Positions 32,301 through 45,514 are shown, numbered from the stretch's first letter. The stretch is 48,963 bases of DNA from a bacterium (GCA_029554865.1 JAKPUX010000068.1:1-48963); one strand, 5' to 3'. Made by a program: numbers and translations. The notes: generated by a model not told the origin, from the sequence alone.

Positions 32301-34148
32301 CTAGACCGCTTTTTCAAGATTGATGATCGCCTCCTTGGCCTCCTTGTAGATCCCCTGCATCTGGTTCAGGGTGACCTCCGAGGGGGCGAAGCGCTGATAA
32401 TCGCACACCTTTAACAGCTGTAAATACTCTCCGATCGTCCCCTCGGCCACACCCCTCTCCCTGAGGCGCGACTCCAGCTCGCTGCTGAGGATGCCCGCCT
32501 CGGACAGGTTGAGCTTGTCCGCGGCGAAGCCGAGCAGCGCCCGGGAGATCTCGGCAAAGTATTCTTTCTGCTTCTCCACCTGCAGCAGCCCGGAGGCCGC
32601 GCTCAGCCGCTTCATCGCCATGCGGTTAGCGCGGCGGCTGCGGGCGTACGCAATGTTGCCGCTGAGCTTGTCGAGGTGGCGGCGATAGCCCAGGGCCGCA
32701 CCCAGGGCCAGCAGGGGCAGGATCCAGAGCAGGGTGAACCAGCCGCTGCGGTGGAAGGCGCCGCCCTTGCGCCGCCATTCTGGAGCGTTGAGCTTGATGA
32801 AACGGATATCCTGGTTGATGAGCGCGACCTCCTCCTTGCTCAGACCGGAGGGCAGCACCGTGACTTCGCCGCTCCCCTTGGCCACCGGGATGACGATCTC
32901 GGGGGTCGTAGCCGTGGCGTAGCGTCTGGCGGCGAGGTCGAAATAGCTGAAGACGATCGGCCGGATGCGCTGCTCGCCCGGAAAGCGGGGCACGAGCACA
33001 TACTCAAAGCTCTTCGAGCCGCTGATGCGGTCGCCGCTGCGCTGGATGTTCTCGGTCACCTTGGGTTCGTACTGCTCGAAATCCCGCGGCAGGAGCACAT
33101 TGGGGCGGGGGATGGTCTTGATGTTGCCCTCGCCGGAGACGACCACCTTGAAGGTAACGGCCTCATTGGTGGTCACCTCTTTCTTGTCGATCGAGGCCTG
33201 GATGCTGAATTTGCCGGCGAGTCCGCTGAAATTGGCGGGCTTGCCGGCTTCGGGGAAGGGGAGCACCTCGATGGAGACCGGGCGCGACTGCACCGTCCTG
33301 CGCACGGTGCGGCCGAAAAAGGGATCATCGAAAAAGCTGTCAAAAATGTCGTTGCTGCGCCGCCGCGCCTGCACCCGGACATCACAGTCCACCCCGAGGC
33401 TGCCGATCTCCACCCTGCCCGGGGAGGTCGGAAACATCGCCATTTTCTTGAGGTCGGCCACTACATATTTGCGGCCGTTGATCACCTCGTTGCGGGTCTG
33501 CGGCTGCTGGGGCAGGGGGATCTCCTCGCTCCAGAAGCCGGCGGTCTCGGGGAGCTTGCTCAGGGCATAGCCGGAAACATTGACCCGCGTATAGATCCGG
33601 AAGGTGACGATCACCGGCTCGTTCTGGTAAACCTGGCGCTTGTTGACCAGGGCGCGGATGAAGAGATCCTCATCCGAGGCCTCGCTTGCCGGCAGGGGTT
33701 GGGCCTGAGTCTGACCGGTGACGCCCTGGCCGCTCCCACTGCTGCCGCTTCCCCCCGTCGCCGCACCCTGGCTGACACTCAGGGGGATGGGTTTGCTGCT
33801 GATGGACTGCCCCTTGTAGGTGACGCTGACCGGGGGAATGGAAAAGCTCCCCTCCTTGATGGTCTGATAAAAATAAGTGAAGCTCTTCTGCACCGACATC
33901 TTGCCGTTGATAATCTGGATGTTTTGCGAGGTGCCGCCGGACCCGATCATGGCCAGGAATTCGCTGACATCGGGCAGATCGATGCGGCCGACGCTGTTGG
34001 CCCCCTCGCCGGTGAGCTCAACGGTCAGGACGAGCTGCTGGTTGAGCGCCAGGCTGGTGCGGTCCACCGACGAGCTGATCGAGAGGGGCTGGGCGGCAGC
34101 GGCAGCAGCCCAGAGGATCAAGGTCAGAATATATTTTCTTGCCATCAT
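32301..34148 (-). CDS. batD: BatD: large periplasmic membrane-anchored protein
   Basis: A 615-residue protein with signal peptide (MMARKYILTLILWAAAAAAQ), a long periplasmic part made of several Ig-like beta domains (about 20-430), one transmembrane helix (about 470-490) and a cytoplasmic helical domain (about 525-615). BatD family marks include VDRTSLALNQQLVLTVELTG, FLAMIGSGGTSQNIQIINGK, VNKRQVYQNEPVIVTFRIYT and GEGNIKTIPRPN. The cytoplasmic domain (EISRALLGFAADKLNL ... LLKVCDYQRFAP) appears to recur in the proteins at 36967 and 41086. ATG 34148 and the next ATG 34145 follow GAGAGAAG. TTG 34169 is an alternative, because GGAGGGAGC lies just before it, and would add seven residues. batE follows after three bases. 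Confidence 0.9.
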   Translation of the reverse strand: MMARKYILTLILWAAAAAAQPLSISSSVDRTSLALNQQLVLTVELTGEGANSVGRIDLPDVSEFLAMIGSGGTSQNIQIINGKMSVQKSFTYFYQTIKEGSFSIPPVSVTYKGQSISSKPIPLSVSQGAATGGSGSSGSGQGVTGQTQAQPLPASEASDEDLFIRALVNKRQVYQNEPVIVTFRIYTRVNVSGYALSKLPETAGFWSEEIPLPQQPQTRNEVINGRKYVVADLKKMAMFPTSPGRVEIGSLGVDCDVRVQARRRSNDIFDSFFDDPFFGRTVRRTVQSRPVSIEVLPFPEAGKPANFSGLAGKFSIQASIDKKEVTTNEAVTFKVVVSGEGNIKTIPRPNVLLPRDFEQYEPKVTENIQRSGDRISGSKSFEYVLVPRFPGEQRIRPIVFSYFDLAARRYATATTPEIVIPVAKGSGEVTVLPSGLSKEEVALINQDIRFIKLNAPEWRRKGGAFHRSGWFTLLWILPLLALGAALGYRRHLDKLSGNIAYARSRRANRMAMKRLSAASGLLQVEKQKEYFAEISRALLGFAADKLNLSEAGILSSELESRLRERGVAEGTIGEYLQLLKVCDYQRFAPSEVTLNQMQGIYKEAKEAIINLEKAV

Positions 34149-34185
34149 ATGCGTCTTCTCTCTTTGCAAAAGCTCCCTCCGGCGA

Positions 34186-34914
<729 letters not shown>

Positions 34915-34919
34915 AGGAA

Positions 34920-35957
34920 TCACCACTTGAAAAGACGTTTCAGCCAGAAATCGCGCCGCTGCCGCCGCTCCGGGACAAAGATCTCTGCGGCGAGCAGGGC
35001 GATGGCGATGATGAGCAGATATTGAAAACGGTCCTCGAACTGGGAAAAGCGCATCGAGCCCAGCTCCTTCTTCTCCAGCTTGTCGACATCGTCATAAATT
35101 TTACGCAGCTCCTCCTCGCCGCTAGTGGCGCGGAAATACTTGCCATTGGTCTGGAGGGCGATCTTTTCGAGGGTCACCTCGTCCAGTTTGGTGATCACCA
35201 CCTGGCCTTCGCGGTCCTTCTTGAATCCCGCCGAGACCCCATAGTCGGTCATCACCGGGATGGGATCTCCCTTGGGAGAGCCGATGCCGACGGTGTAGAT
35301 GATCACCCCCTGACGCTCCGCCTCCTCGGCCTGTTTCATCACATCGCCCTCATGGTCCTCCCCGTCGGTGATGATGACCAGCACCTTGTGCTTGCGCTCC
35401 TGCTGGTCAAAGGCCTCGAGCGCCCTGGAGATGGCCTGGCCGAGATTGGTGCCCGGCGTCGGGATGAGGCCGGGATCGAGGATATCGAGAAACAGCTTGG
35501 CCGCGCCGTAGTCGAGGGTGAGGGGGCACTGGACAAAGGCAGTGCCGGAAAAGGCGATGAGGCCGACGCGGTCGCCCTGGAGGCGATTAAGCAGGCTCTC
35601 CACCTCATGCTTGGCCTTCTCGAGGCGGCTGGGCTGAACATCCTCGGCCATCATCGAGGTCGAGACATCGATGGCGATCATGATGTCGATCCCCTCGCGC
35701 TTGACCTCCTCGATGCGGGTGCCGATCTGGGGCCGCGCCAGGGCGAGCAGGGCGAAGAGCAGAGCGAGGAGGATCAGCGCCGCCTTGAGGATCTGACGGG
35801 TCGGACTGGCGTTGGCCGCCAGCTTTTTCATCAGCTCGCTGCTGCCGAAGCGCTGCAGGGCCCGGGACTTGGCGCGGAAGGCAAAGTAGTAGAAGATCAG
35901 CGCCAGCGGAATCAGCCAGAGGAGATGGAGAAGATATGAGTTAGCAAATCGCAGCAT
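34920..35957 (-). CDS. batB: BatB: VWA-domain membrane protein
   Basis: A 345-residue protein with two N-terminal transmembrane helices (about 8-25 and 58-75), a von Willebrand A domain (about 88-290) and a C-terminal helix (about 310-328). The metal-ion-dependent adhesion site is complete: DVSTSM near residue 96, the later Thr in PGTNLGQAISRAL and Asp in IITDGEDHEG. Bat VWA proteins sit in the inner membrane with the domain in the periplasm. In Bacteroides the locus affects oxygen tolerance; in other phyla related MoxR-VWA loci act in chaperone-like assembly. It lies between batA and batC with gaps of 15 and 5 bases. Confidence 0.92.
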   Translation of the reverse strand: MLRFANSYLLHLLWLIPLALIFYYFAFRAKSRALQRFGSSELMKKLAANASPTRQILKAALILLALLFALLALARPQIGTRIEEVKREGIDIMIAIDVSTSMMAEDVQPSRLEKAKHEVESLLNRLQGDRVGLIAFSGTAFVQCPLTLDYGAAKLFLDILDPGLIPTPGTNLGQAISRALEAFDQQERKHKVLVIITDGEDHEGDVMKQAEEAERQGVIIYTVGIGSPKGDPIPVMTDYGVSAGFKKDREGQVVITKLDEVTLEKIALQTNGKYFRATSGEEELRKIYDDVDKLEKKELGSMRFSQFEDRFQYLLIIAIALLAAEIFVPERRQRRDFWLKRLFKW

Positions 35958-35972
35958 AGCGCATTCCCGGAA

Positions 35973-36965
35973 TTAGGGTATTTTGCGGAATATCGTGTTG
36001 CCCAGGATCACCTCGAGGGCGAGGAGGATCAGGGCGGCGATCAGATAGCGGGAGAAGAGTTCGCGATAGCGGGTGTACTGTTTCACCTCGATCTTGGTCT
36101 TTTCCATCGCGCTGATCTCTTTGTAAATCCGCTCAAGGCTGGTCTTGTCGGTGGCGCGGAAATACTGGCCGCTGGTGATCTCCGCCACGCGGCGGAGCAG
36201 ATCCTCATCTATATTGACCGGCATGCGCACATAGCGCCGTCCGAAGATGGGGTCATCGACCGGGTAGAGGGCCTCCCCCTTGCTGCCGGCGCCGATGGTG
36301 TAGACCCGGATGTTGAAGCTTTTGGCGATGCGCGCCGCGGTGATGGGATCGAGCTCGCCGCGGTTGTTCTGGCCGTCGGTGAGCAGGATAACCACTTTGC
36401 TCCGGGCCTTGCTGTCGCGCAGGCGGTTGATGCTGGTGCCCAGCCCCATGCCGATGGCGGTGCCGTCCTCGATCTGGCCGATATGAATCTCCTCGAGGAA
36501 CTTGAGGAGAATGCCGTAATCGAGGGTGAGCGGGCACTGGGTGAAGCTCTGGCCGGCAAAGACCACCATGCCGATGCGGTCATTGCTCCGTCCCTTGATG
36601 AAATCGGCGGCGACCAGCTTGGCCGCTTCCAGGCGGTTCTTGGGTTGAAAATCCTCCGCCAGCATCGAGCTGGAGATGTCCATTGAGAGGACGATATCGA
36701 TGCCTTCGGTGATCATCTCCTCCTCGCGGCTGCCGGCCTGGGGCCGGGCGAAAGCGATGATCATCAGGGCGAGGGCGGCCAGGCGCAGCAGAAAGAGGAG
36801 ATGACGGTAGCGCCGCCGGCTGGAGGTGCCGACCTCCTTGATGAGGGCGATGTCCGAATAGCGCACGGTCGAGCGGCTGCGCAGGCTGCGGCGCAAGTAC
36901 CAGAAGAGCATCAGCGGCAGGATGAGCAGCAGGAAGAGAAATTCAGGATTGGCAAAGCGGAACAT
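35973..36965 (-). CDS. batA: BatA: VWA-domain membrane protein
   Basis: A 330-residue paralogue of BatB with the same layout: helices at about 8-25 and 55-73, VWA domain about 85-290, last helix about 305-325. The MIDAS residues are intact: DISSSM near residue 93, the Thr in EDGTAIGMGLGTSI and Asp in LLTDGQNNRG. Two near-identical VWA proteins side by side is the normal BatA/BatB arrangement, suggesting a hetero-oligomer. It starts one base after the stop of the BatD-like gene (36967). Confidence 0.92.
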   Translation of the reverse strand: MFRFANPEFLFLLLILPLMLFWYLRRSLRSRSTVRYSDIALIKEVGTSSRRRYRHLLFLLRLAALALMIIAFARPQAGSREEEMITEGIDIVLSMDISSSMLAEDFQPKNRLEAAKLVAADFIKGRSNDRIGMVVFAGQSFTQCPLTLDYGILLKFLEEIHIGQIEDGTAIGMGLGTSINRLRDSKARSKVVILLTDGQNNRGELDPITAARIAKSFNIRVYTIGAGSKGEALYPVDDPIFGRRYVRMPVNIDEDLLRRVAEITSGQYFRATDKTSLERIYKEISAMEKTKIEVKQYTRYRELFSRYLIAALILLALEVILGNTIFRKIP

Positions 36966-36966
36966 A

Positions 36967-38049
36967 TCAGTTGCCCTCCCCGTTTTCAGTCTTTGCTCCA
37001 GCCGTGGTCACGCCCTGCGCTCCGACTTTTGCAATGGCGGCCGAAACCGCCGGGGCGCCGGCCGGGTTCTCCTCCGCAGCGCCGGTATCTGCTTCGGCTT
37101 CACCGGGTTGGGTCGGTTCCGGCGCAGCCCACATCAGCCTGGTGCCCTGGACGAAATCGAAGGCGGTTGAGATGAGGCGTTCGGTCTCGGCGGCCTCCGG
37201 CACATATTTGGCAAACTTGGCCATGTCACAGATCGACAGCAGCTCCTTCAGGCCGGGCAGCCACTTCTCCTCGAGGCCGTACTTGTCAAGGGCGCCGAGC
37301 AGCTGCCGGCTGGTCATTTCGGGGGCATCGATGCCGTAGCGCCCCTGGATATAGCGGCGGATAATATCGGCCAGCTCGCTGTGCCAGGCCTTGTGCTTGC
37401 CGGTGGCGAGCCAGTCGCTGGCGACCAGGGCCTTGAGCTCTTCGAGGGCGATCTCGTGGGCCGGTCTGGGCGGAGCCTGGCGTTCGGGCAGGATACTTTT
37501 ACCCTGGCGCCGGCGGCGTACGTACCACCAGGCGGCCACAGCGGCGGCGATGAGCAGCACTCCGCCCCCCACCTTGAGCAGGATCGACCGCCAGTCGCGC
37601 GGCGGCACCAGGGGCGGCTTGATGTCACGGATATCCCCGGCCTCGCTCGGATTGAGGCTCTGCACCAGAATCCTGATCGGCTCGCTGCTGAGGGTGTGCC
37701 GCGCGGTGTCGCCCTTGAGGGTGTAGGTGACTTGCAGGGCCGGGATTTCGAATTCGCCGGTATCGAAAGTGGAGATGAGATAGTCGGCGCCGAGGATGGA
37801 CTTGCCCTCCTCCTTCTTCGGCGGCAGGAGCTGGTAATCGCGCAGCTCGAACATGCCGAGGTTGCTGCCCGGCGTAGGCATCTCCACGGTGACATCAGGG
37901 GCGTGGCTGACGCGGAGACTGTAGCGCACCACATCGCCGATGAGGATCTTGGCGCGGTCCACCTGCGAGTTGATGGTCACCTGCTCCTGGGCCTGAGCCA
38001 GTACCGTAGTCAAAAGGCAGAGAATAATCAGTAAACGTCGTCTTGGCAT
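36967..38049 (-). CDS. BatD-like membrane protein (first paralogue)
   Basis: A 360-residue protein: signal peptide (MPRRRLLIILCLLTTVLAQAQ), one Ig-like periplasmic domain (about 21-145, starting VTINSQVDRAKILIGDVVRYSL, like the first BatD domain), a transmembrane helix (about 155-178), a basic loop, a cytoplasmic helical domain (about 215-310) and an Ala/Pro/Gly-rich tail. The cytoplasmic part (ELADIIRRYIQGRYG ... TSRQLLGAL ... LLSICDMAKFAKY) matches those of BatD and of the protein at 41086. It is thus a shortened BatD. ATG 38049 begins the signal peptide; GTG 38085 is an unlikely alternative. batA follows after one base. Confidence 0.8.
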   Translation of the reverse strand: MPRRRLLIILCLLTTVLAQAQEQVTINSQVDRAKILIGDVVRYSLRVSHAPDVTVEMPTPGSNLGMFELRDYQLLPPKKEEGKSILGADYLISTFDTGEFEIPALQVTYTLKGDTARHTLSSEPIRILVQSLNPSEAGDIRDIKPPLVPPRDWRSILLKVGGGVLLIAAAVAAWWYVRRRRQGKSILPERQAPPRPAHEIALEELKALVASDWLATGKHKAWHSELADIIRRYIQGRYGIDAPEMTSRQLLGALDKYGLEEKWLPGLKELLSICDMAKFAKYVPEAAETERLISTAFDFVQGTRLMWAAPEPTQPGEAEADTGAAEENPAGAPAVSAAIAKVGAQGVTTAGAKTENGEGN

Positions 38050-38082
38050 ATCGAGTGAACTCAGTTTATTAATAACAGTTCT

Positions 38083-38130
38083 CACAGAGGCACAGGGACA
38101 CAGAGAGCGTGCTTTCGCTGTGCCTCCGTG
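38083..38130. repeat. Intergenic hairpin of the CAGAGGC/GCCTCCG type
   Basis: CACAGAGGCACAG (38083-38095) pairs with CTGTGCCTCCGTG (38118-38130) with one mismatch and a 22-base loop. It lies in the gap between the SurA-N-like lipoprotein gene and the BatD-like gene. Related sequences occur at 41039-41123, 42099-42135 and 45377-45392. Confidence 0.7.
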
Positions 38131-38150
38131 CCACTGTGTGGAACAATATT

Positions 38151-39086
38151 TTATTTCACCTGGTCATCGAAGAACTGCACGCCTTCACTCTGGATCATAC
38201 CGCCGATGAGTTCCTGAAAGGCCCGCTGATATTTATCGCGGTAGAGGTCCTGGGCCACCTGCTGCTGAACCTCGCTGAGGGGCTTTTCGCGCACGACCTT
38301 GCCCTTGTCATTTTTTTCGGCATAATCCTCCCGATGGGCACGGTAATAGAGGTCGATATCGCCCTCACTGACGTTGATCCTGTCCGCGACCTTGTCCTGG
38401 AGGAGGCGGCGTACCATCAGGGCCTTCCTGGCCTGGAAGGCGCCGTCGACCACCTGCTGATCGTTTTCGAGTCCCGCCCGCCTGGCGGTATCGTAAAGCA
38501 GCTCGGTGGCGACGTATTCGCGTAAATACTGCAGTTTGGTCTCCCGATTGCGGAATTGTTCCCGCACGGTCGGGGGGAGCTGGTCGATCTCGAAATCGAG
38601 GTCGCTCAGAGTGATCTCCCGGCTGCCGATGCGCGCCACCACCGCCCCCGGGCGCGATTTCTGCACCCGCGAGGGATCGAGCTGCACGGTCTCGTCGAGG
38701 GCCTGACGGGCATCGGCGCTGCGGTCGAGCCGTTCCAGGCAGGCGACGATCTTTTTGTTGACCTCGGGAACGATCGGGCTTTCGGGATGGAAATGCTTGA
38801 CCTTGAGATACCAGGCCAGGGCGTCGGCGTAATTGTGCAGGCGCTCGAAATAGAGGTTGCCGATGGCGTACTGCAAATTGGCCGCCTCGTTCGCATCGAG
38901 GTCATAGTCGCGCAGGCAGCTTTCGTACTCCCTGATGGCCTGGGAAAAGAGCGAACGGTTGACCAGGTCCGCGGCGAATTCGCGCACCTTTTCAGCCTCA
39001 CCGGCGGGGCGCTTGCCCGAGCCGCAGCCGCCAGCCAGAACAATTGTGCATAAAACGACAACATGGAGAAGCAGTCTCTTGCGCAT
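38151..39086 (-). CDS. Lipoprotein with TPR-like and SurA-N-like regions
   Basis: A 311-residue lipoprotein (LAGGC, Cys21). Residues about 30-120 form TPR-like helical repeats (FSQAIREYESCLRDYDLDAN, NYADALAWYLKVKHFHPES). Residues about 135-300 resemble the N-terminal chaperone part of SurA/PpiC proteins: VVARIGSREITLSDLDFEI, TKLQYLREYVATELLYDTARRAGL, VRRLLQDKVADRINVSEGDI and DLYYRAHREDY. There is no parvulin PPIase domain in the remaining length. Such a protein would hold unfolded envelope proteins without isomerising them. It sits between DUF58 and the BatD-like gene, an unusual place. ATG 39086 was chosen because GAGGTG lies six bases before; ATG 39098 is too close to its own site. Confidence 0.78.
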   Translation of the reverse strand: MRKRLLLHVVVLCTIVLAGGCGSGKRPAGEAEKVREFAADLVNRSLFSQAIREYESCLRDYDLDANEAANLQYAIGNLYFERLHNYADALAWYLKVKHFHPESPIVPEVNKKIVACLERLDRSADARQALDETVQLDPSRVQKSRPGAVVARIGSREITLSDLDFEIDQLPPTVREQFRNRETKLQYLREYVATELLYDTARRAGLENDQQVVDGAFQARKALMVRRLLQDKVADRINVSEGDIDLYYRAHREDYAEKNDKGKVVREKPLSEVQQQVAQDLYRDKYQRAFQELIGGMIQSEGVQFFDDQVK

Positions 39087-39102
39087 GCAGCACCTCATCC
39101 TC

Positions 39103-39981
39103 TTAACGGTAGCGCTTGGCCCGCATCTTGAAGAAGCGGATCAGCGGCTCGACATATGAAGCCCGGGTGTTGATCTCCACCTGGTCCACATTCATGCTGC
39201 GGAAGAGCTTCTGCCGGCCGCCTCTGCCCTGCTGGGCGCGCTTGCTGAAGGCCCGCCGCGTCCCCTCGTCAGCGGTGTCCAGCAGCCAGGTTTCACCGGT
39301 TTCGGCATCCTCCAGCTCGATAAACCCGACATCCGGCAGTTCCAACTCGCGCGGATCGGTCAGGGAGATGGCGACGATATCGTGGCGCTTGTTGGCGATC
39401 TGCAAAGCCTTTTCATATCCGGAGGAGAGAAAATCGGAGATGAGAAAGACCACACTGCGCCTGCGGCTCACCTTGCTGAGGTACTCCAGCGCCTGGCCGA
39501 TGTCGGTCCGGCTCCCCTGCGGCTGATGAAAAAGCACCTCTCGGATGACCCGCAGTACATGGGACTTGCCCTTCTTGGGGGCGACGAATTTCTCGATGCC
39601 CTCGGAAAAGATGATCAGGCCGACCTTGTCGTTGTTCTTTATCGCCGAAAAGGCGAGCAGGGCACAGATCTCGGCGGCGATCTCGCTTTTCATCTGCGAC
39701 ACGGTGCCGAACGCCGAGGAGGAGCTGACATCGACCACCAGCATGACGGTCAGCTCGCGCTCCTCTTCAAAGATCTTGACGAAGGGATGGCCCATGCGCG
39801 CCGTGACGTTCCAGTCGATGGTGCGAATGTCGTCCCCGGGCAGGTATTCGCGCACCTCGGAGAACTCCATGCCCCTGCCCTTGAATACCGAGTGGTATTC
39901 GCCGGAAAAGACATCGTTGACCAACCCGCGGGTCTGGATCTCGATGCGCTTGACTTTTTTGAGTATCTCTTTTGGGATCAT
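39103..39981 (-). CDS. DUF58 family protein
   Basis: A 292-residue cytoplasmic protein of the DUF58 family that accompanies MoxR ATPases. The signature EFSEVREYLPGDDIRTIDWN lies near residue 40, followed by ARMGHPFVKIFEEERELTVM. A VWA-like fold follows with a degenerate metal site DVSSSSAFG near residue 86 and later FLISDF. The biochemical role is unknown; it is always with MoxR and VWA proteins. ATG 39981 has no good ribosome site; GTG 39993 in frame is possible. The gap to moxR is 44 bases and to the following lipoprotein gene 16 bases. Confidence 0.9.
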   Translation of the reverse strand: MIPKEILKKVKRIEIQTRGLVNDVFSGEYHSVFKGRGMEFSEVREYLPGDDIRTIDWNVTARMGHPFVKIFEEERELTVMLVVDVSSSSAFGTVSQMKSEIAAEICALLAFSAIKNNDKVGLIIFSEGIEKFVAPKKGKSHVLRVIREVLFHQPQGSRTDIGQALEYLSKVSRRRSVVFLISDFLSSGYEKALQIANKRHDIVAISLTDPRELELPDVGFIELEDAETGETWLLDTADEGTRRAFSKRAQQGRGGRQKLFRSMNVDQVEINTRASYVEPLIRFFKMRAKRYR

Positions 39982-40025
39982 GGTCTCTGTCACCCGTTGC
40001 CTGTGCCGGTCCTGACGGCCGCCGA

Positions 40026-41015
<990 letters not shown>

Positions 41016-41038
41016 TACTCCTCCATTGATTGGTTCAT

Positions 41039-41123
41039 CGCGCAGAGGCGAATGAGCAAAAGAATACAGCAAATTTCAAATTTGACTAGTCATCTCTCTT
41101 TGCGCTCTCCGCGCCTCCGCGCG
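41039..41123. repeat. Hairpin arms of the CAGAGGC/GCCTCCG type, one arm inside a gene
   Basis: CGCGCAGAGGCG (41039-41050) pairs with CGCCTCCGCGCG (41112-41123) with one mismatch at the same motif position as in the hairpin at 38083. The right arm lies within the last codons of the BatD-like gene (41086-42030), coding part of its tail. Confidence 0.6.
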
Positions 41124-42030
41124 GGGCTGTATCTGTACCGAGCATCCCCTCCAGAATCGTGTAGGCGCGCTCGAGTTCGCTGCGCATCTGCGCGGCGCCG
41201 GAAAACTTGGCGATATCCGCGCTCTCCAGGACGGCGAGAGTATCGGCGATCACACGCTCATCGGCACCGGCCTCGGCCATTAACCCGCGCACTTCGGAGG
41301 TGGTCGCGCTGATCAGCGGCAGGCTGTATTTTGCGGCCAGATAACGGCGCAGCACCCCAGCAAGACGGCCGAAGGCGGCATTGACATCGAGATCGGGCTG
41401 GCGAAGATCGATCTCTTCCCTCAGCCGTTCACCGTATTTCTGTTCAAGGCTCACTTCACTGGCCGCCTGACTGCGGGCGAGACGCTCAGCCTCGGCGCGC
41501 CTGGCACGGATCCGCCGCACCAGATAGATGGCGATCAGCGAGGAGAGCAGTATGGAGAGCAGAATAACCAGCCAGAGATAAGAACCCGGCTCGGGCAGAG
41601 GATCGACCACCTTGAGCTCCAGCCGGCTGCTGGCGAGACGGTACTCCTTGCCGGTCTCGCGGTCGGCGTAGCGGATGATGATGCCGTCGACATAGGCCAT
41701 GCCGAGACCGTCGGGCTTGACGGTGTACTGATACTCCTGCCGGGCGACTTGCAGGCCGCCGACGACCTGAACCTGGTTGGCACTGGCAGTTTCGATAATG
41801 TTGAGGTTCTCGACCAGAGGATTGTCAAAGCGGGTGATTTCATAGCGGTCGAGATCACCTGCCCACTCCAGGCGGATGGTGACAACCGCCGTGCGGTTCA
41901 GGGGCACCTCATTGGGTTGGGCCGAAGCGGAGACCCGAATGCCCTCATCCTCCCCCTGCGCCTGCAGGGAGCTGATCCCGAGCGAAGAAAAGAAAATGGC
42001 TATGGCCGCGGCGATACGGATTATGCGCAT
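41086..42030 (-). CDS. BatD-like membrane protein (second paralogue)
   Basis: A 314-residue protein: signal peptide (to about 25, ending SLQAQ), one Ig-like periplasmic domain (about 30-148, IRVSASAQPNEVPLNRTAVV), a transmembrane helix (about 150-172), a basic and acidic linker and a cytoplasmic helical domain (about 210-300). The last contains RLAGVLRRYLAAKYSLPL ... TSEVRGLM ... LESADIAKFSG, the same pattern as in BatD and in the protein at 36967. It somewhat recalls DUF4381 proteins of MoxR loci. The final 20 residues are encoded in a GC-rich hairpin arm and may be an accidental extension. The site GGAGGAG before ATG 42030 is strong. Confidence 0.8.
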   Translation of the reverse strand: MRIIRIAAAIAIFFSSLGISSLQAQGEDEGIRVSASAQPNEVPLNRTAVVTIRLEWAGDLDRYEITRFDNPLVENLNIIETASANQVQVVGGLQVARQEYQYTVKPDGLGMAYVDGIIIRYADRETGKEYRLASSRLELKVVDPLPEPGSYLWLVILLSILLSSLIAIYLVRRIRARRAEAERLARSQAASEVSLEQKYGERLREEIDLRQPDLDVNAAFGRLAGVLRRYLAAKYSLPLISATTSEVRGLMAEAGADERVIADTLAVLESADIAKFSGAAQMRSELERAYTILEGMLGTDTAPRGGAESAKRDD

Positions 42031-42098
42031 TCAACTCCTCCAGGCAACAAAAAACCGATAAAAGGGCTGAAGAGGTGGTGTGGCCATTCGATCGGCGA

Positions 42099-42135
42099 AT
42101 TTCTCTGTGCCGCAGGGCGCGGCACAGAGAGAAAT
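42099..42135. repeat. Intergenic hairpin with CTCTGTGCC/GGCACAGAG arms
   Basis: ATTTCTCTGTGCCGC (42099-42113) and GCGGCACAGAGAGAAAT (42119-42135) form a 15-bp stem with a two-base bulge and a five-base loop. It lies between the BamD-like gene and the BatD-like gene. The following minus-strand bases are not T-rich, so a strong terminator is unlikely. Confidence 0.75.
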
Positions 42136-42146
42136 ATCAGGTTGCG

Positions 42147-42659
42147 TTATTTTTGTTCAGCAGCATCCGGGGCGGGATTGCCAAGCTGAAGCTCGAGCTC
42201 GCTGATGTCCTTGCCCAAATGGTCCAGTTCCCATTTCACCGAAGAGGCCAATTCATGTGCGGGCCATTTCTTCAAAAACTCCTGATAATATTTTTTGGCA
42301 TTATCAAAATCCTTGATGTCATTGGCATAACGATAACCGATCATGAAACTGGATTGGATGACATAATTGCTCTTGGGGTATTTGCTGATCAACTGCCTGT
42401 AGGCATCAACGGACTTTTGATAGTCCTTGAGGTTGTTCGCATAGAGCACGCCGAGCCGGTAGAGGGTTTCATCAGCGCGTTTTGACTTGGGGTAGGCCTT
42501 GACCAGACGGGCATACATATCGGCTGCCTCTTTCCACTGTTCGCGGCTCTCAAAATCCGAGGCATTGGCGCGCAGCTGGTCTTCCGTCAGTTTTTCGCCG
42601 CAGCCGGTCATCAAAACAGCGACAAGTAAAACGGTCAACAATCCAAACCACTGTTTCAT
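42147..42659 (-). CDS. BamD-like TPR lipoprotein
   Basis: A 170-residue lipoprotein (LMTGC, Cys20) with three TPR-like units: SREQWKEAADMYARLVKAYPKSKRA, NNLKDYQKSVDAYRQLISKYPKSN and DIKDFDNAKKYYQEFLKKWPAHEL. The YPKS ends are typical of BamD/YbgF-like repeats. At 170 residues it is shorter than true BamD (about 240), so it is more likely a periplasmic scaffold than the essential BAM subunit. It appears to be the first gene of the bat operon, with a promoter overlapping the end of clpB. The start is set by GGAGGAG and the lipobox. Confidence 0.82.
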   Translation of the reverse strand: MKQWFGLLTVLLVAVLMTGCGEKLTEDQLRANASDFESREQWKEAADMYARLVKAYPKSKRADETLYRLGVLYANNLKDYQKSVDAYRQLISKYPKSNYVIQSSFMIGYRYANDIKDFDNAKKYYQEFLKKWPAHELASSVKWELDHLGKDISELELQLGNPAPDAAEQK

Positions 42660-42712
42660 CGCATCTCCTCCGCTGGAATTCATTCGTGAATGTGTGGTAA
42701 ACGTGCCTCGTA

Positions 42713-42737
42713 AATATAAGTTCCACAATTTTCCAAC

Positions 42738-42741
<4 letters not shown>
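42713..42741 (-). promoter_or_regulatory. Candidate promoter of the extended bat operon
   Basis: On the minus strand TTAAGT (42736-42741), a 17-base spacer and TATATT (42713-42718). The downstream box equals that of the tRNA-Asn promoter; the upstream box matches TTGACT in four positions. The upstream box overlaps the clpB stop codon. Confidence 0.5.
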
Positions 42742-45350
<2,609 letters not shown>

Positions 45351-45376
45351 TTTATTACCCCATGTTTTAGAAACCT

Positions 45377-45392
45377 CTATCGCGCAGAGGCG
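45377..45392. repeat. Single arm related to the CAGAGGC hairpins
   Basis: GCGCAGAGGCGCAGAG, about 30 bases before the clpB start on the minus strand. It resembles the left arms at 38083 and 41039, but no matching right arm is present nearby. Confidence 0.4.
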
Positions 45393-45514
45393 CAGAGATT
45401 CAGGAGATATTGAAATCTTGTCCAGCACCGAGGCAGCGCCTGATCCCGCATCTGCAGTCTGGCGAGCGGACCTCTGTAAAAGAGGTTGTCACTGGCGCTC
45501 AGGTTCTTCGTAAT

